DNA of 64,000 nucleotides from DATEOR01 sp963841425 (GTDB taxonomy: Bacteria > Actinomycetota > Thermoleophilia > Gaiellales > Gaiellaceae), in NCBI GenBank assembly GCA_963841425.1, contig CAWJCL010000002.1, positions 1,116,001-1,180,000 on the forward strand, written 5' to 3'. A model generated the notes under the pieces. It made no database searches, was not told where the DNA came from, and was given only the letters and a program-made list of their open reading frames with translations. Each line of letters opens with the position of its first letter. Positions within the stretch are counted from its first letter, which is position 1. The position numbers and the translations under genes were made by a program. Positions 32,068 to 41,013 of the stretch are shown here, piece after piece.

Positions 32068-32861
32068 CGCCTGCGAAGGATTCCCGATTCGCGCGAAAGC
32101 CGCTGGGCGAAATACACCGGGATGATCGTCAGGGCAATGATCACCGCAACGACGACGTTGACTTGCGGGAGCTGCTGGCCGAGCCGGATCTTCCCGAAGA
32201 TCCAGAGCGGAAGGGTGTTCTGAGCGCCCGCCGTGAACGTCGTCACGATCACCTCGTCGAACGAGAGGGCAAAGGCAAGGAGGGCTCCCGAGACGAGCGC
32301 AGTCGAGATGACCGGGAACGTGACGAAGCGGAAGGTCTGCCAGCCGTCCGCGCCGAGATCCATGGACGCCTCGACGAGCGACGGCGAGGTGCGTCGCAGC
32401 CGCGCGATGACGTTGTTGTAGACGATGACGACGCAGAAGGTCGCGTGGCCGACGATGATCGTCCAGATGCTCAGCTGCCAGCCCCAGAAGCCGAAGTAGG
32501 AGTTGAGCGCCATCCCGGTGATGATCCCGGGCAGCGCGAGCGGGAGAACGAAGACGAACGAGATCGTCTCCCGGCCGAAGAAGCGGAACCTGCTGACCGC
32601 GAACGCGCCGGCCGATCCGAGGACGAGGGCGATCGAGGTGGCGACGAGGGCTGCCTTCAGCGAGAGCACGAGCGCTTCGCGCACCTCCTGGTTGTGCCAG
32701 GTCGAGCTGAACCACTTGGTCGAGAAGCCCGCAATGGGCCAGCTCTGGATGTTCGAGGAGTTGAAGGCGTAGAGGACGATGATCCCGATCGGGGCGTAGA
32801 GGAAGAGGACGACCAGCACCGTCCACGTCCAGAGGCCGAAGCGGGTTGCCCTCGTTTCCAT
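32064..32861 (-). CDS. potC: Spermidine/putrescine ABC transporter permease PotC
   Basis: 265-residue inner-membrane permease with six spans. The ABC coupling loop EASMDLGADGWQTFRFVTFPVI (EAA motif) is typical of PotC-type subunits. It forms the import channel with PotB. ATG 32861 overlaps the potB stop; the end overlaps the small EthD gene as ATGA. Confidence 0.92.
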   Translation of the reverse strand: METRATRFGLWTWTVLVVLFLYAPIGIIVLYAFNSSNIQSWPIAGFSTKWFSSTWHNQEVREALVLSLKAALVATSIALVLGSAGAFAVSRFRFFGRETISFVFVLPLALPGIITGMALNSYFGFWGWQLSIWTIIVGHATFCVVIVYNNVIARLRRTSPSLVEASMDLGADGWQTFRFVTFPVISTALVSGALLAFALSFDEVIVTTFTAGAQNTLPLWIFGKIRLGQQLPQVNVVVAVIIALTIIPVYFAQRLSRESGILRRR

Positions 32862-33775
32862 TACATCGCCTCGAATGCGCCGAGCCTGCGCGCGACGAGC
32901 AGGTAGACGCCCATGACCGCGAGCGGGACGACGGCGTACGCCGCGGCGAACGGCACGTTGTTCGCGATGCCGACGCTCGAATAGACGACGTTCCCGATGA
33001 ACTGCGAGCTCGCGCCGCCGACGAGCGTGGGGGTGATGTAGTCGCCGAGCGTGAGCGCGAAGGTGAAGATCGAGCCCGCGACGATGCCGGGGAAGGCGAG
33101 CGGCAGGACGATGCTCCTCGTCGTCCTCCAGCCCTTGGCGCCGAGGTCGGTCGAGGCCTCGAGGTACGAGTCCGGGATCCGCTCCATCGCCGCGTAGACG
33201 GGCAGGATCATGAAGGGCAGCCAGACGTACGAGAAGACGATCCACATCGCCCAGTTCGAGTACGCGATCCCCACCGTCGGGAGGCCGAGCTGCTCGAGCG
33301 TCCAGTTGAGGACGCCTTCCTTGGCGAGGATCAGGCGCCAGGCGTAGACGCGCGCCAGGTAGCTCGCCCACAGCGGCAGAAGCACGAGGACGAAGAGCGC
33401 CGCGCGGGTCCGCGGCGAGGCGAGGCGGGCCATGAAGTAGGCGAATGGAACCGCGATGATCGCGTCCGTGATCGTGACCGCGGCTGCGATCCCGATCGTC
33501 CGGAAGGCGATCGTGCGGTAAACGGGCTCGGTGAAGATCCTCTTGAAGTTGTCGAGGTTCCAGTCGTGGACGAGCTCGGTTGTGAAGGGGTCGACCTTCC
33601 AGAAGGCCGAGACGAGGAGGACGACGAGCGCCGTCAGGTAGAGCAGCGCGAACCATGCGAGGGGCGGCAGGAGGAGGAAGGTGCCGCGAAGCCACCCCCG
33701 CCGCCAGAACGCCGCCGAGAGACGGCGGCGGGCCGCCCACGAGGGGCGGCCCGCGGTATCAGCACCGGCGGCCAT
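32861..33775 (-). CDS. potB: Spermidine/putrescine ABC transporter permease PotB
   Basis: 304 residues with six spans; EAA loop LEASTDLGAKGWRTTRSIVLPLAFPG. The first periplasmic part and conserved WASYLARVYAWRLIL match PotB/PotH permeases. Placed between potD and potC in the expected order. Confidence 0.92.
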   Translation of the reverse strand: MAAGADTAGRPSWAARRRLSAAFWRRGWLRGTFLLLPPLAWFALLYLTALVVLLVSAFWKVDPFTTELVHDWNLDNFKRIFTEPVYRTIAFRTIGIAAAVTITDAIIAVPFAYFMARLASPRTRAALFVLVLLPLWASYLARVYAWRLILAKEGVLNWTLEQLGLPTVGIAYSNWAMWIVFSYVWLPFMILPVYAAMERIPDSYLEASTDLGAKGWRTTRSIVLPLAFPGIVAGSIFTFALTLGDYITPTLVGGASSQFIGNVVYSSVGIANNVPFAAAYAVVPLAVMGVYLLVARRLGAFEAM

Positions 33776-33781
33776 GCGCTA

Positions 33782-34966
33782 CTAGCCGGTGATCTCCGTC
33801 CAGGCCTGTTGCCAGGCCGTGTAGTCCATGCAGTTCGTCTCGCCGTTGCCGCAATCGGCCTGCGGCGTCTTCCAGAACTTGATCGTGTCGAAGTACGCCG
33901 CATCTGCATCGGCGTGGTACTTCGCGCACGACCCCGGATCGATCTTGTCCATCTCGGCGCAGGCCTTCGTGTTGGCCGGCGTCTCGCCGAAGAAGATCGC
34001 CTGCTGCGCCTGGACGAGCGGGGTGCTCACATGCTGCATCCACAGGTAGGCGCAGTTCGGGTGCTGGGATTTCGCCGACAACATCCACGTGTCCGCCCAG
34101 CCCGTCGCCCCCTCCTCGGGGACCAGGTCCTTGACGGGCACGTTGTCCGCCTGGAGGGTGTTGGTCTGGTACGGCCAGGACGCCCCGAGAACCGCGTCGC
34201 CGTTCTTGAAGAGATCGATCTCGTCCGAAGCGAGAGACCAGTACTTCTTGATGAGCGGCTTCTGCTGCTTCAGGAGATCGACCGCGGCGTTGAACTGCTC
34301 CTGGTTCAGCTCGTACGGATCCGTGATGCCGAGATCCGGCTGGGCCACCGAGAGATAGAGCGCCGCATCGGCGATCTGGATCGGGTTGTTCGGGACGGTG
34401 ATCTGACCCTGGTACTTGGGGTCGTAGAGCACTTCCCAGCTCGTCGGCGTCGGAGTGACCTTCTCGGTGTCGTAGAGGAGCGTGTTCGGGCCCCACTCGT
34501 ACGAGACACCGTAGTGCTGGCCGTCGATGGTGTTGTGCGGCGGCGACTTGAGCGCTTCGCTGAAGTCGGCGTAGCCGGGAATCAGGTCGACGTTCACGGG
34601 CTGGACGTCGCCGCCCTTGATGAGCCGGAGGCTTGCGTCGCCCGAGGCCGAGACCATGTCGTACTGGCCTCCGCCGCCCTGGCGCATGAGCGTCACCATC
34701 TCGTCGGAGGAGCCGCCGTACTTCACGTTGACCTGGCAGCCTGTCTCCTGCTCGAAGGGCTTCACCCACTGGTCCTCCGTGTAGCCCTCCCACGCGATGA
34801 GGTTGAGCGCGCCTTCTCCGGGCCCGACCTTGGTCGGCAACGCCGTGGTGTCCCCTCCGCCACTTGCGCCTCCGCCCTCATCTCCGCCGCAGCCGGCGGC
34901 CGCGAAGGCCATGGCTCCGACCAGGACGGCGAGCGCCGCCCAGATCACATACCGCGCGTTCTTCAT
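33782..34966 (-). CDS. potD: Polyamine-binding lipoprotein PotD
   Basis: 394-residue substrate-binding lipoprotein: signal with lipobox AAGC (residues about 22-25), Gly-rich linker, then a type II binding fold (LNLIAWEGYTEDQWVKPFEQETG, YDMVSASGDASLRLI, VSYEWGPNTLLYDT). The aromatic residues in WEGYT and the acidic pocket fit amine ligands. GAAAGGA precedes ATG 34966. Captures polyamine outside the membrane for PotBC. Confidence 0.92.
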   Translation of the reverse strand: MKNARYVIWAALAVLVGAMAFAAAGCGGDEGGGASGGGDTTALPTKVGPGEGALNLIAWEGYTEDQWVKPFEQETGCQVNVKYGGSSDEMVTLMRQGGGGQYDMVSASGDASLRLIKGGDVQPVNVDLIPGYADFSEALKSPPHNTIDGQHYGVSYEWGPNTLLYDTEKVTPTPTSWEVLYDPKYQGQITVPNNPIQIADAALYLSVAQPDLGITDPYELNQEQFNAAVDLLKQQKPLIKKYWSLASDEIDLFKNGDAVLGASWPYQTNTLQADNVPVKDLVPEEGATGWADTWMLSAKSQHPNCAYLWMQHVSTPLVQAQQAIFFGETPANTKACAEMDKIDPGSCAKYHADADAAYFDTIKFWKTPQADCGNGETNCMDYTAWQQAWTEITG

Positions 34967-36042
34967 TCGGTCCTTTCCTCCGTCTCTCCCCCCACGATCT
35001 CGAATGCGTGCTCTGGGCGCCATTCGAGCCGAACATGCCTACCCCGTTCTCGAAGCGCCTCCGCGGAGGTCGTCTCGAGGTTCTGCCGTACGACGACGAG
35101 CGCGTCCCCTGCATCGAGCTCGACGATGTAGCGGGTGACCATCCCCGCATAGATCACTTCTGCGATGTGGCCGCTCTCGACGCTCGCGCCAGGGTCGTGC
35201 GTTTCCCCGTCGGCGAGCATGCGGATCTTCTCGGGCCGCACCGTGAAGCGGCGGCCGTTGCGCTCGAGGATGTTCGACACGCCGACGAAGCCCGCGACAA
35301 AGGCTGTCGCCGGGCGCTCGTAGACCTCGGCGGGCGTGGCGATCTGCTCGATGCTTCCGTGGTTGAAGACGGCGAGGCGGTCGCTCATCGTGAGCGCCTC
35401 CTCCTGGTCATGGGTGACGTAGACGAACGTGATGCCGACCTCTTGCTGGATGCGCTTGAGCTCGACCTGCATCTCCTCGCGGAGCTTGAGGTCGAGCGCT
35501 CCGAGGGGCTCGTCGAGGAGCAGCACTTCGGGCCGGTTGACGATCGCGCGCGCGAGGGCGACGCGCTGCCGCTGGCCACCGGAGAGCTGGCTCGGCTTAC
35601 GGTTCCCGAACCCGGGGAGTCGCACCATCTCGAGCGCGGTTCCGGCCCGGTCGGCCCGCTCCCTGCGACCCGCGCCGCGGACGCGCAGGCCGTACTCCAC
35701 GTTCTCCTGCACGGACATGTGCGGGAAGAGTGCGTAGTCCTGAAAGACGGTGTTGACCTGGCGCGCGTAGGGCGGCCGCGAGGTCACGTCGATGCCGCGC
35801 AGATGAACGCGCCCGGAGTCCGGGCGCTCGAAGCCGGCGATGATCCGCAGGAGTGTCGTCTTCCCCGAGCCGGACGGGCCGAGGAGGGAGAAGAACTCCC
35901 CCTGGTCGATCTCCAGGTCGACGCCGGCGACTGCGACGACGTCCCCGAAGCTCTTGCGCACTCCCTCCAGGCGGACGTCCGCCGCCGGTTGAGGCGCGCC
36001 TTCGCCGGCTTCGCTAGGTCGCTCTCGTGCCTGCGTCGACAA
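34963..36042 (-). CDS. potA: Spermidine/putrescine ABC transporter ATPase PotA
   Basis: 359 residues. Walker A GPSGSGKTT, Q-loop NTVFQDYALFPHM, signature LSGGQRQR, Walker B LLLDEPLGALD, H-loop VTHDQ, and a C-terminal TOBE domain. The TTG at 36042 has a strong GGAGG site six bases upstream and overlaps the aminotransferase end by 29 bp; it is preferred to upstream frames. First gene of potABCD in the order A-D-B-C. Confidence 0.92.
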   Translation of the reverse strand: MSTQARERPSEAGEGAPQPAADVRLEGVRKSFGDVVAVAGVDLEIDQGEFFSLLGPSGSGKTTLLRIIAGFERPDSGRVHLRGIDVTSRPPYARQVNTVFQDYALFPHMSVQENVEYGLRVRGAGRRERADRAGTALEMVRLPGFGNRKPSQLSGGQRQRVALARAIVNRPEVLLLDEPLGALDLKLREEMQVELKRIQQEVGITFVYVTHDQEEALTMSDRLAVFNHGSIEQIATPAEVYERPATAFVAGFVGVSNILERNGRRFTVRPEKIRMLADGETHDPGASVESGHIAEVIYAGMVTRYIVELDAGDALVVVRQNLETTSAEALRERGRHVRLEWRPEHAFEIVGGETEERTE

Positions 36043-37318
36043 GCGCTTCCTCCAGGAGCTCGAGGCCTCGGTCGAGATCCTCGTCGGATACGACGAGCGG
36101 GACGAGAATTCGGATGACGTTGCCGTAGAGGCCGCACGAGAGGAGGATGAGCCCGCGCTCGCGCGCGGCCGCAGTCGTGGCGCTCGCGAGGGCCGCAGCC
36201 GGCGCCTTCGTCCCACGGTCCTCCACGAGCTCGATCGCCAGCATCGAGCCGAGCCCCCGGACCTCGCCGACGGAGTCGACGCGCCCTGCAATCGCCTCGA
36301 GGCTCGCACGGATCCGCTCGCCGACCTCCTCGGCGCGCCGGCGGAAGTCCTCGCTCGAGACCTCGTCCAAAACGGCGAGCGCCGCCGCACAGGCGAGCGG
36401 GTTGCCCCCGAAGGTGCCGCCGAGACCGCCGGCGGGGACGGCGTCCACGATCTCTGCCCGCCCTGTGACGCCCGCAAGCGGAAGGCCGCCGCCGAGCGAC
36501 TTGCCGGACACAAGCAGATCAGGCTCGACCCCGTAATGCTCGATCGCCCACACGGGCCCGGTGCGGCCCACTCCGGCCTGCACCTCGTCGTCCACATAGA
36601 GGATCCCGTGCCGCTCGCAGAGCTCCTGCAACCGTGGGGGAAAGTCGAGCGGCATGTCCACGAAGCCGCCTTCGCCCTGCACCGGCTCGAGCACGACGCA
36701 GGCGACGGACTGCGGGTCGACGTCGGCCTTGAACAGGGTCTCGAGCTCGTGGATGGCGTCCTCAGTCGTCACACCGCGGTACGGATACGGCGCCGGCGCC
36801 CGGTAGACCTCGGGTGCGAACGGCCCGAACCCGCGCTTGTAGGGGACGACCTTGCTCGTCATCGTCATGGTCAGGAGCGTGCGTCCGTGGAAGGCGCGGT
36901 CGAAGACGACGACCGCGGGGCGGCCGGTCGCCGCGCGCGCGATCTTGACGGCGTTCTCGACGGCCTCCGCGCCCGAGTTCAGGAGGATGCTCTTCTGCTG
37001 CTCGCCGCGACAGGGCGAGAGCTCCGCGAGGCGGCGGCAGACCTCCACATACGGCTCGTACATCCCGACCATGAAGCATTGATGGAGATAGCGGTCGGCC
37101 TGCTCGTGGACCGCTGAGACCACCGCGGGCAGGCCGTGGCCGGTGTTCTGGCAGCCGAGTCCGCCGGCGAAGTCGATGTAGGTAGTGCCGTCGACGTCCT
37201 CGATGCGCGCACCCTCGGCCCGGGCGACCACGAGCGGCGGAGTGGACACGCCGGCAGCGACGTAGCGCTCCCGCGCGTCCATGACCTTCTCGGTCGCGTT
37301 CCGCTCTTGCAGCGACAT
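36014..37318 (-). CDS. gabT: 4-aminobutyrate aminotransferase (GabT/PuuE type)
   Basis: 434-residue class III PLP aminotransferase. FAGGLGCQNTGHGLPAV, LLNSGAEAVENAVKIAR, FDRAFHGRTLLTM, the PLP Asp block YVDDEVQAGVGRTG and the lysine in VSGKSLGGGLP mark the GABA/omega-amine group. It would convert GABA, a polyamine breakdown product, to succinate semialdehyde. Shares its operon with potA. Confidence 0.9.
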   Translation of the reverse strand: MSLQERNATEKVMDARERYVAAGVSTPPLVVARAEGARIEDVDGTTYIDFAGGLGCQNTGHGLPAVVSAVHEQADRYLHQCFMVGMYEPYVEVCRRLAELSPCRGEQQKSILLNSGAEAVENAVKIARAATGRPAVVVFDRAFHGRTLLTMTMTSKVVPYKRGFGPFAPEVYRAPAPYPYRGVTTEDAIHELETLFKADVDPQSVACVVLEPVQGEGGFVDMPLDFPPRLQELCERHGILYVDDEVQAGVGRTGPVWAIEHYGVEPDLLVSGKSLGGGLPLAGVTGRAEIVDAVPAGGLGGTFGGNPLACAAALAVLDEVSSEDFRRRAEEVGERIRASLEAIAGRVDSVGEVRGLGSMLAIELVEDRGTKAPAAALASATTAAARERGLILLSCGLYGNVIRILVPLVVSDEDLDRGLELLEEALVDAGTRAT

Positions 37319-37324
37319 TCGCGG

Positions 37325-37334
37325 AGTTTACAAC
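37325..37334. promoter_or_regulatory. Overlapping divergent -10 boxes, gabT and DMT transporter
   Basis: Minus-strand TAAACT (37330-37325) ends six bases before gabT ATG 37318; plus-strand TACAAC (37329-37334) lies eight bases before an ATG at 37343. The two boxes share two bases. Confidence 0.4.
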
Positions 37335-37381
37335 TGCTGGAAATGCCTTTCTTCGGCCCTCGTGGCGGAAACGGGGCGGTT

Positions 37382-37840
37382 ATGCTCGCCGCCGTGTCCG
37401 CGAGCGGCGTCGCCATTTTCCTCTCGCTCGTGGCCGGTGTGGCCGGGTCGGTTCAGGTCGCCGTCAGCGGCGCATTCGGGAAGCGGATCGGCGTCCTCGA
37501 GGCGACGGCCTTCGGCTCGCTCGGTGCGGCGCTCATCGTCTGTTCCATCGTGCTCGTCACGCGGCAGGGCTTCGGCGGCGTCACGGCCGGCTTTCGGGAG
37601 CCGGCATGGCTCTGGCTGAACGGCGTCATGGGCGCGATCGTCATCCTCACGATTACCTTCACGGCGCCGCGCATCGGCACCTTCGCCACGATCGGGCTCC
37701 TCATCGCAGGACAGCTCGCGATGGGCGTCCTGATCGACTACCTCGGGCTCTTCGGCCTCGACAAGATCCCGCTCTCGGCGGCGCGGATCGTGGGCCTCGT
37801 GCTCCTCGCGGGCGGCGCGCTGCTCGTCCTGAGGCGCTAG
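37382..37840 (+). CDS. DMT-superfamily transporter (DUF606/YdcZ type)
   Basis: 152 residues with five hydrophobic spans (GVAIFLSLVAGVAGSVQVAV, LGAALIVCSIVLVT, WLWLNGVMGAIVILTITF, FATIGLLIAGQLAMGVLI, IVGLVLLAGGALLVL). Half-size DMT transporters of this family usually work as dimers. The start at ATG 37382 fits family length; an in-frame ATG at 37343, near a -10 box, would add 13 residues. Substrate unknown. Confidence 0.8.
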   Translation: MLAAVSASGVAIFLSLVAGVAGSVQVAVSGAFGKRIGVLEATAFGSLGAALIVCSIVLVTRQGFGGVTAGFREPAWLWLNGVMGAIVILTITFTAPRIGTFATIGLLIAGQLAMGVLIDYLGLFGLDKIPLSAARIVGLVLLAGGALLVLRR

Positions 37841-37882
37841 CCGGCACCAGGACGGTGAGCGCCACCACGGCTCACAAGCATG

Positions 37883-37968
37883 GCCTTGTGTTGCACACGC
37901 ACAAAGTCAAACGGCCTTCGAAAAAGGGCTCGCAACCCGGAGTCCCGGGATTGCGTGCAACACAAGGC
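37883..37968. other. Three-way-junction-like inverted repeat between convergent genes
   Basis: A perfect 14-bp outer stem pairs 37883-37896 (GCCTTGTGTTGCAC) with 37955-37968. Inside are a hairpin at 37931-37955 (CGCAA then CCCGG around AGTC, one bulged A) and a weaker one at 37914-37929. The left arm can also pair with CACAAG just upstream. It sits between the DMT gene end (37840) and the inhibitor gene end (37975). It could be a bidirectional terminator, but there is no T-tract; a small mobile or RNA element is the alternative. Confidence 0.55.
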
Positions 37969-37974
37969 TTGACA

Positions 37975-38373
37975 CTAGCCGCTGATTTCGACCACCGGCG
38001 CCAGAGCGTCCCAGCGCGCGATCTCGCAGCCGTTCGAGCGGTTGAGAATCGCGTGGACGCCCGAGCCCTCGACGAGCGCCACCTGGTCGCCGCCGTAGAT
38101 CTCCGTGCACGCCATGTCCATGGGAACCGGATGGAGCGCCTCCGGATGGGCGTCGAGCGCGGCACAGGCCTTCGAGGGATCGGGGTGGGTGCCGCCGTTC
38201 GGGTCGCAGGTCAGCGTGGCCTTGCGGCTCTCGCCGTCCTTGCCCTCGGGCCAGTAGGTGATCTGGAGGTCCCACTGCGCGGGGTCGCCGAAGGAGCCAC
38301 TGCTTCTCGCCGACCCGCACCCCGCGGCGACCAGCACCGCGACGAGAAATGCCGCGCGGGCTAGAGGCCCCAC
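37975..38373 (-). CDS. Subtilisin inhibitor-like lipoprotein
   Basis: 132 residues: lipoprotein signal (AAFLVAVLVAAGCGS), then TLTCDPNGGTHPDPSKACAALDA and MACTEIYGGDQVA, which match the Cys/His-Pro pattern of Streptomyces subtilisin inhibitors. Near the end is the family's NGCEI cysteine. It would be a surface-anchored protease inhibitor. Its start overlaps the aldehyde dehydrogenase end by 13 bp. Confidence 0.78.
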   Translation of the reverse strand: MGPLARAAFLVAVLVAAGCGSARSSGSFGDPAQWDLQITYWPEGKDGESRKATLTCDPNGGTHPDPSKACAALDAHPEALHPVPMDMACTEIYGGDQVALVEGSGVHAILNRSNGCEIARWDALAPVVEISG

Positions 38374-39824
38374 GGGTTGACGGGCTTCGCGCCCGTCCAG
38401 GTGAGGACGCTCTTCGTCTCCAGGTACATCTCCAGGGTCTCGAGCGCGTTTTCGCGCCCGAAGCCCGACTGCTTGTAGCCGCCGAACGGAAGGCCCGGGA
38501 ACGCGGTGTTCGGGCAGTTGATCCCGATCGTGCCCGCCTTGATCTGGCGCGCGAGCCGGTGCCCGCGTGCCGGATCCCCTGTCCAGACCGATGCCACGAG
38601 CCCGTACTGGACGTCGTTCGCGAGCCTGACAGCCTCGGCTTCGTCCTCGAACGGGGTGACCGTGACGACGGGCCCGAAGATCTCCTCCTGCGCGACGCTC
38701 ATCGTGTTGTCGACCTTCGCGAGCACCGTCGCCGGGTAGAAGGCGCCGTCGCCTTCGAGCGGATGGCCGCCGGTGACGACCTCGACGCCCTCCTCGCGCC
38801 CCGCCTCGACGAAGCCGTGCACCTTGTCGCGGTGCATCTGCGAGATGAGCGAGCCCATCTGCGTCTCCTCGTCGAGCGGGTCGCCCGTCTTCATCCGCCC
38901 GGCCGTCTCGGCGAAGCGGTCGACGACCTCGTCGTAGAGCGTGTTCTCGACGAAGACGCGCGAGCGCGCGTCGCAGCTCTGGCCGGCCGCGTAGTAGACG
39001 GCGTAGACCGAGCTCGGGATCGCGGCGTCGAGATCGGCGTCGGCGAAGAAGATGTTCGGGCTCTTGCCGCCGAGCTCGAGCGAGACGCGTTTCACCGGCT
39101 CCGCGCAGAGGCGCATGATCTCCGATCCCGTTCTCGTCGAGCCCGTGAAGGCGACCTTGTCGATGCCGGCGTGGGTGACGAGGTGGGAGCCCGTCGTCGG
39201 GCCGTCTCCGGGGACGACGTTGATCACCCCGGCGGGAATGCCGACCTCCACGCCGAGCTCGGCGAGGCGGAGCGCCGTCAGCGGTGTGGCGGGGTCAGGC
39301 TTGAGTACCACCGTGCACCCGGCGGCCAGAGCCGGCGCCAGCTTCCACGAGGTCATCATTAAGGGGTAGTTCCAGGGGACGATCTGGGCGACGACGCCGA
39401 CGGGCTCCTTAAGGGTGTACGTGAGGACGGATCCGCCCATCGGCACCGCGCGGCCGGCGATCGTCGCGATCGCGGACGCGTACCAGCGGAAGTACTCGGC
39501 CGAGACGGCGACCTCTCCCTTCACGGACGTGACCGCCTTGCCGACGTTGCGCGTCTCGAGCTCCGTCAGCTCCTTGCGGTTGGCGACGACGGCATCGGCG
39601 AGCGCATGGATGAGGCGCGAGCGCTCGTTCGGCGGCGTTTTCGCCCACGGGCCCTCCAGTGCAGCCCGCGCCGCCTCGACGGCGCGGTCGACATCGGCGG
39701 GCGACGCCATCGCCGCGCGCCCGAGTGGAGCCCCGGTCGCAGGCTCCTGAAGCTCGCGTGTCTCCTCCGCCTCGACGGTCTCTCCCCCGATGAAGAGCCC
39801 GTAGTCCTCGGTCGCGATCGCCAT
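38361..39824 (-). CDS. NAD(P)-dependent aldehyde dehydrogenase
   Basis: 487 residues of the ALDH family. VPWNYPLMMTSWKLAPAL, the cofactor loop FTGSTRTGSEIM, the general base in ELGGKSPNIFF and the catalytic cysteine in GQSCDARSRVFVE are all present, as is the EEIFGPVV block. Related to betaine/4-aminobutyraldehyde dehydrogenases; together with potABCD and gabT an aminoaldehyde substrate from putrescine is likely. Stop-start overlap with the thiolase gene. Confidence 0.88.
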   Translation of the reverse strand: MAIATEDYGLFIGGETVEAEETRELQEPATGAPLGRAAMASPADVDRAVEAARAALEGPWAKTPPNERSRLIHALADAVVANRKELTELETRNVGKAVTSVKGEVAVSAEYFRWYASAIATIAGRAVPMGGSVLTYTLKEPVGVVAQIVPWNYPLMMTSWKLAPALAAGCTVVLKPDPATPLTALRLAELGVEVGIPAGVINVVPGDGPTTGSHLVTHAGIDKVAFTGSTRTGSEIMRLCAEPVKRVSLELGGKSPNIFFADADLDAAIPSSVYAVYYAAGQSCDARSRVFVENTLYDEVVDRFAETAGRMKTGDPLDEETQMGSLISQMHRDKVHGFVEAGREEGVEVVTGGHPLEGDGAFYPATVLAKVDNTMSVAQEEIFGPVVTVTPFEDEAEAVRLANDVQYGLVASVWTGDPARGHRLARQIKAGTIGINCPNTAFPGLPFGGYKQSGFGRENALETLEMYLETKSVLTWTGAKPVNPWGL

Positions 39825-40993
39825 CAGTTCCCTCCGTCTCGTTCGAAGATGGCAGCCTGCCCCTGGCCGACGCCGACGCAGAGCGTAGCCAGCCCATAGC
39901 GTCCTCCGCGGCGGCGGAGCTCGTGCAGCAGGCTGACGACGAGGCGCGCGCCGCTCATGCCAAGCGGATGCCCGAGCGCGATTGCGCCGCCGTTCACGTT
40001 CACGCGCTCCGGATCGAGCCCGAGCTCGCGGATCACCTGGAGACTCTGCGAGGCGAACGCCTCGTTCAGCTCGACGAGGTCGAGGTCGGCGGCCTCGATC
40101 CCTGCGCGGGCAAGGAGTTTCTGCACGGCGGGGACCGGCCCGACCCCCATGTAGCGTGGATCCACCCCGGCGACGGCGCTCGCGACGAAGCGGCCGAGCG
40201 GATCGACACCGAGGTCGCGCGCCTTCTCCTCGCTCGCGAGGACGAGGGCGGCGGCCCCGTCGTTGATTCCGCTCGCGTTCCCGGCCGTGATCGTGCCGCC
40301 TTCCCGGAAGGCCGGCCTGAGCGCCGCCAGCTTCTCGAGGCTCGTGTCGGGCCGGGGATGCTCGTCGCGGTCGACCTCGCCCACCGGAACGAGCTCGTGG
40401 GCGAAGCGGCCCGCCTCCTGGGCAGCCGCCCAGCGGCGGTGGCTCTGCAGGGCGAAGGCGTCCTGGTCCTCGCGCGTGATCCCGTAGCGCTCGGCCACGT
40501 TCTCGCCGGTCTCCCCCATCGACTCGAGCGGAAACATCTCCTCCATCCGCGGATTCGGGAAGCGCCAGCCGAGCGTGGTGTCCCAGGTCGTGCCGTCGCC
40601 GTACTCCGGCTTCGCCGTCACGAGCGGCGCGCGCGACATCGACTCGACGCCGCCGGCGACGAAGAGCTCGCCGTCTCCCGCGCGAATCGCATGCGCCGCG
40701 CCGACGACCGCCGAGAGCCCGGACGCGCAGAGGCGGTTCACCGTGACGCCGGCGACCTCCTGCGGGAGCCCCGCGAGAAGCGCGCCCATGCGCGCGACGT
40801 TGCGGTTGTCCTCCCCGGCCTGGTTGGCGGCGCCGAAGTAGACGTCCTCTATCTCGCCGGGCGGGACGCCCGCTCGCTCGACGGCCTCCTCGATCACCAG
40901 CGCGGCGAGGTCGTCCGGCCGCACCCCGGAAAGGGCGCCTCCGTAGCGCCCGATGGGCGTCCGGACCGCGGAAAGAATGACCGCCTCAGCCAC
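39824..40993 (-). CDS. Thiolase (acetyl-CoA acetyltransferase/PaaJ-like)
   Basis: 389 residues. Nucleophile cysteine in VNRLCASGLSAV, NEAFA, GGAIALGHPLGMSGAR with the catalytic His, and the second Cys in TLCVGVGQGQAA. Blocks such as DRDEHPRPDTSLEKLAALRPAF are shared by 3-oxoadipyl-CoA thiolases (PcaF/PaaJ) and acetoacetyl-CoA thiolases. With paaABCD and crotonases nearby, a PaaJ role is plausible; I cannot separate the two by eye. GTG start at 40993, six bases after a TAAGCT box. Confidence 0.88.
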   Translation of the reverse strand: MAEAVILSAVRTPIGRYGGALSGVRPDDLAALVIEEAVERAGVPPGEIEDVYFGAANQAGEDNRNVARMGALLAGLPQEVAGVTVNRLCASGLSAVVGAAHAIRAGDGELFVAGGVESMSRAPLVTAKPEYGDGTTWDTTLGWRFPNPRMEEMFPLESMGETGENVAERYGITREDQDAFALQSHRRWAAAQEAGRFAHELVPVGEVDRDEHPRPDTSLEKLAALRPAFREGGTITAGNASGINDGAAALVLASEEKARDLGVDPLGRFVASAVAGVDPRYMGVGPVPAVQKLLARAGIEAADLDLVELNEAFASQSLQVIRELGLDPERVNVNGGAIALGHPLGMSGARLVVSLLHELRRRGGRYGLATLCVGVGQGQAAIFERDGGN

Positions 40994-40999
40994 GAGGCC

Positions 41000-41005
41000 A
41001 GCTTA
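41000..41005 (-). promoter_or_regulatory. -10 box (TAAGCT) before the thiolase gene
   Basis: TAAGCT ends six bases before GTG 40993; it supports GTG as the real start and predicts a leaderless transcript for the thiolase-ALDH pair. Confidence 0.45.
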
Positions 41006-41013
41006 CCGGCGGT

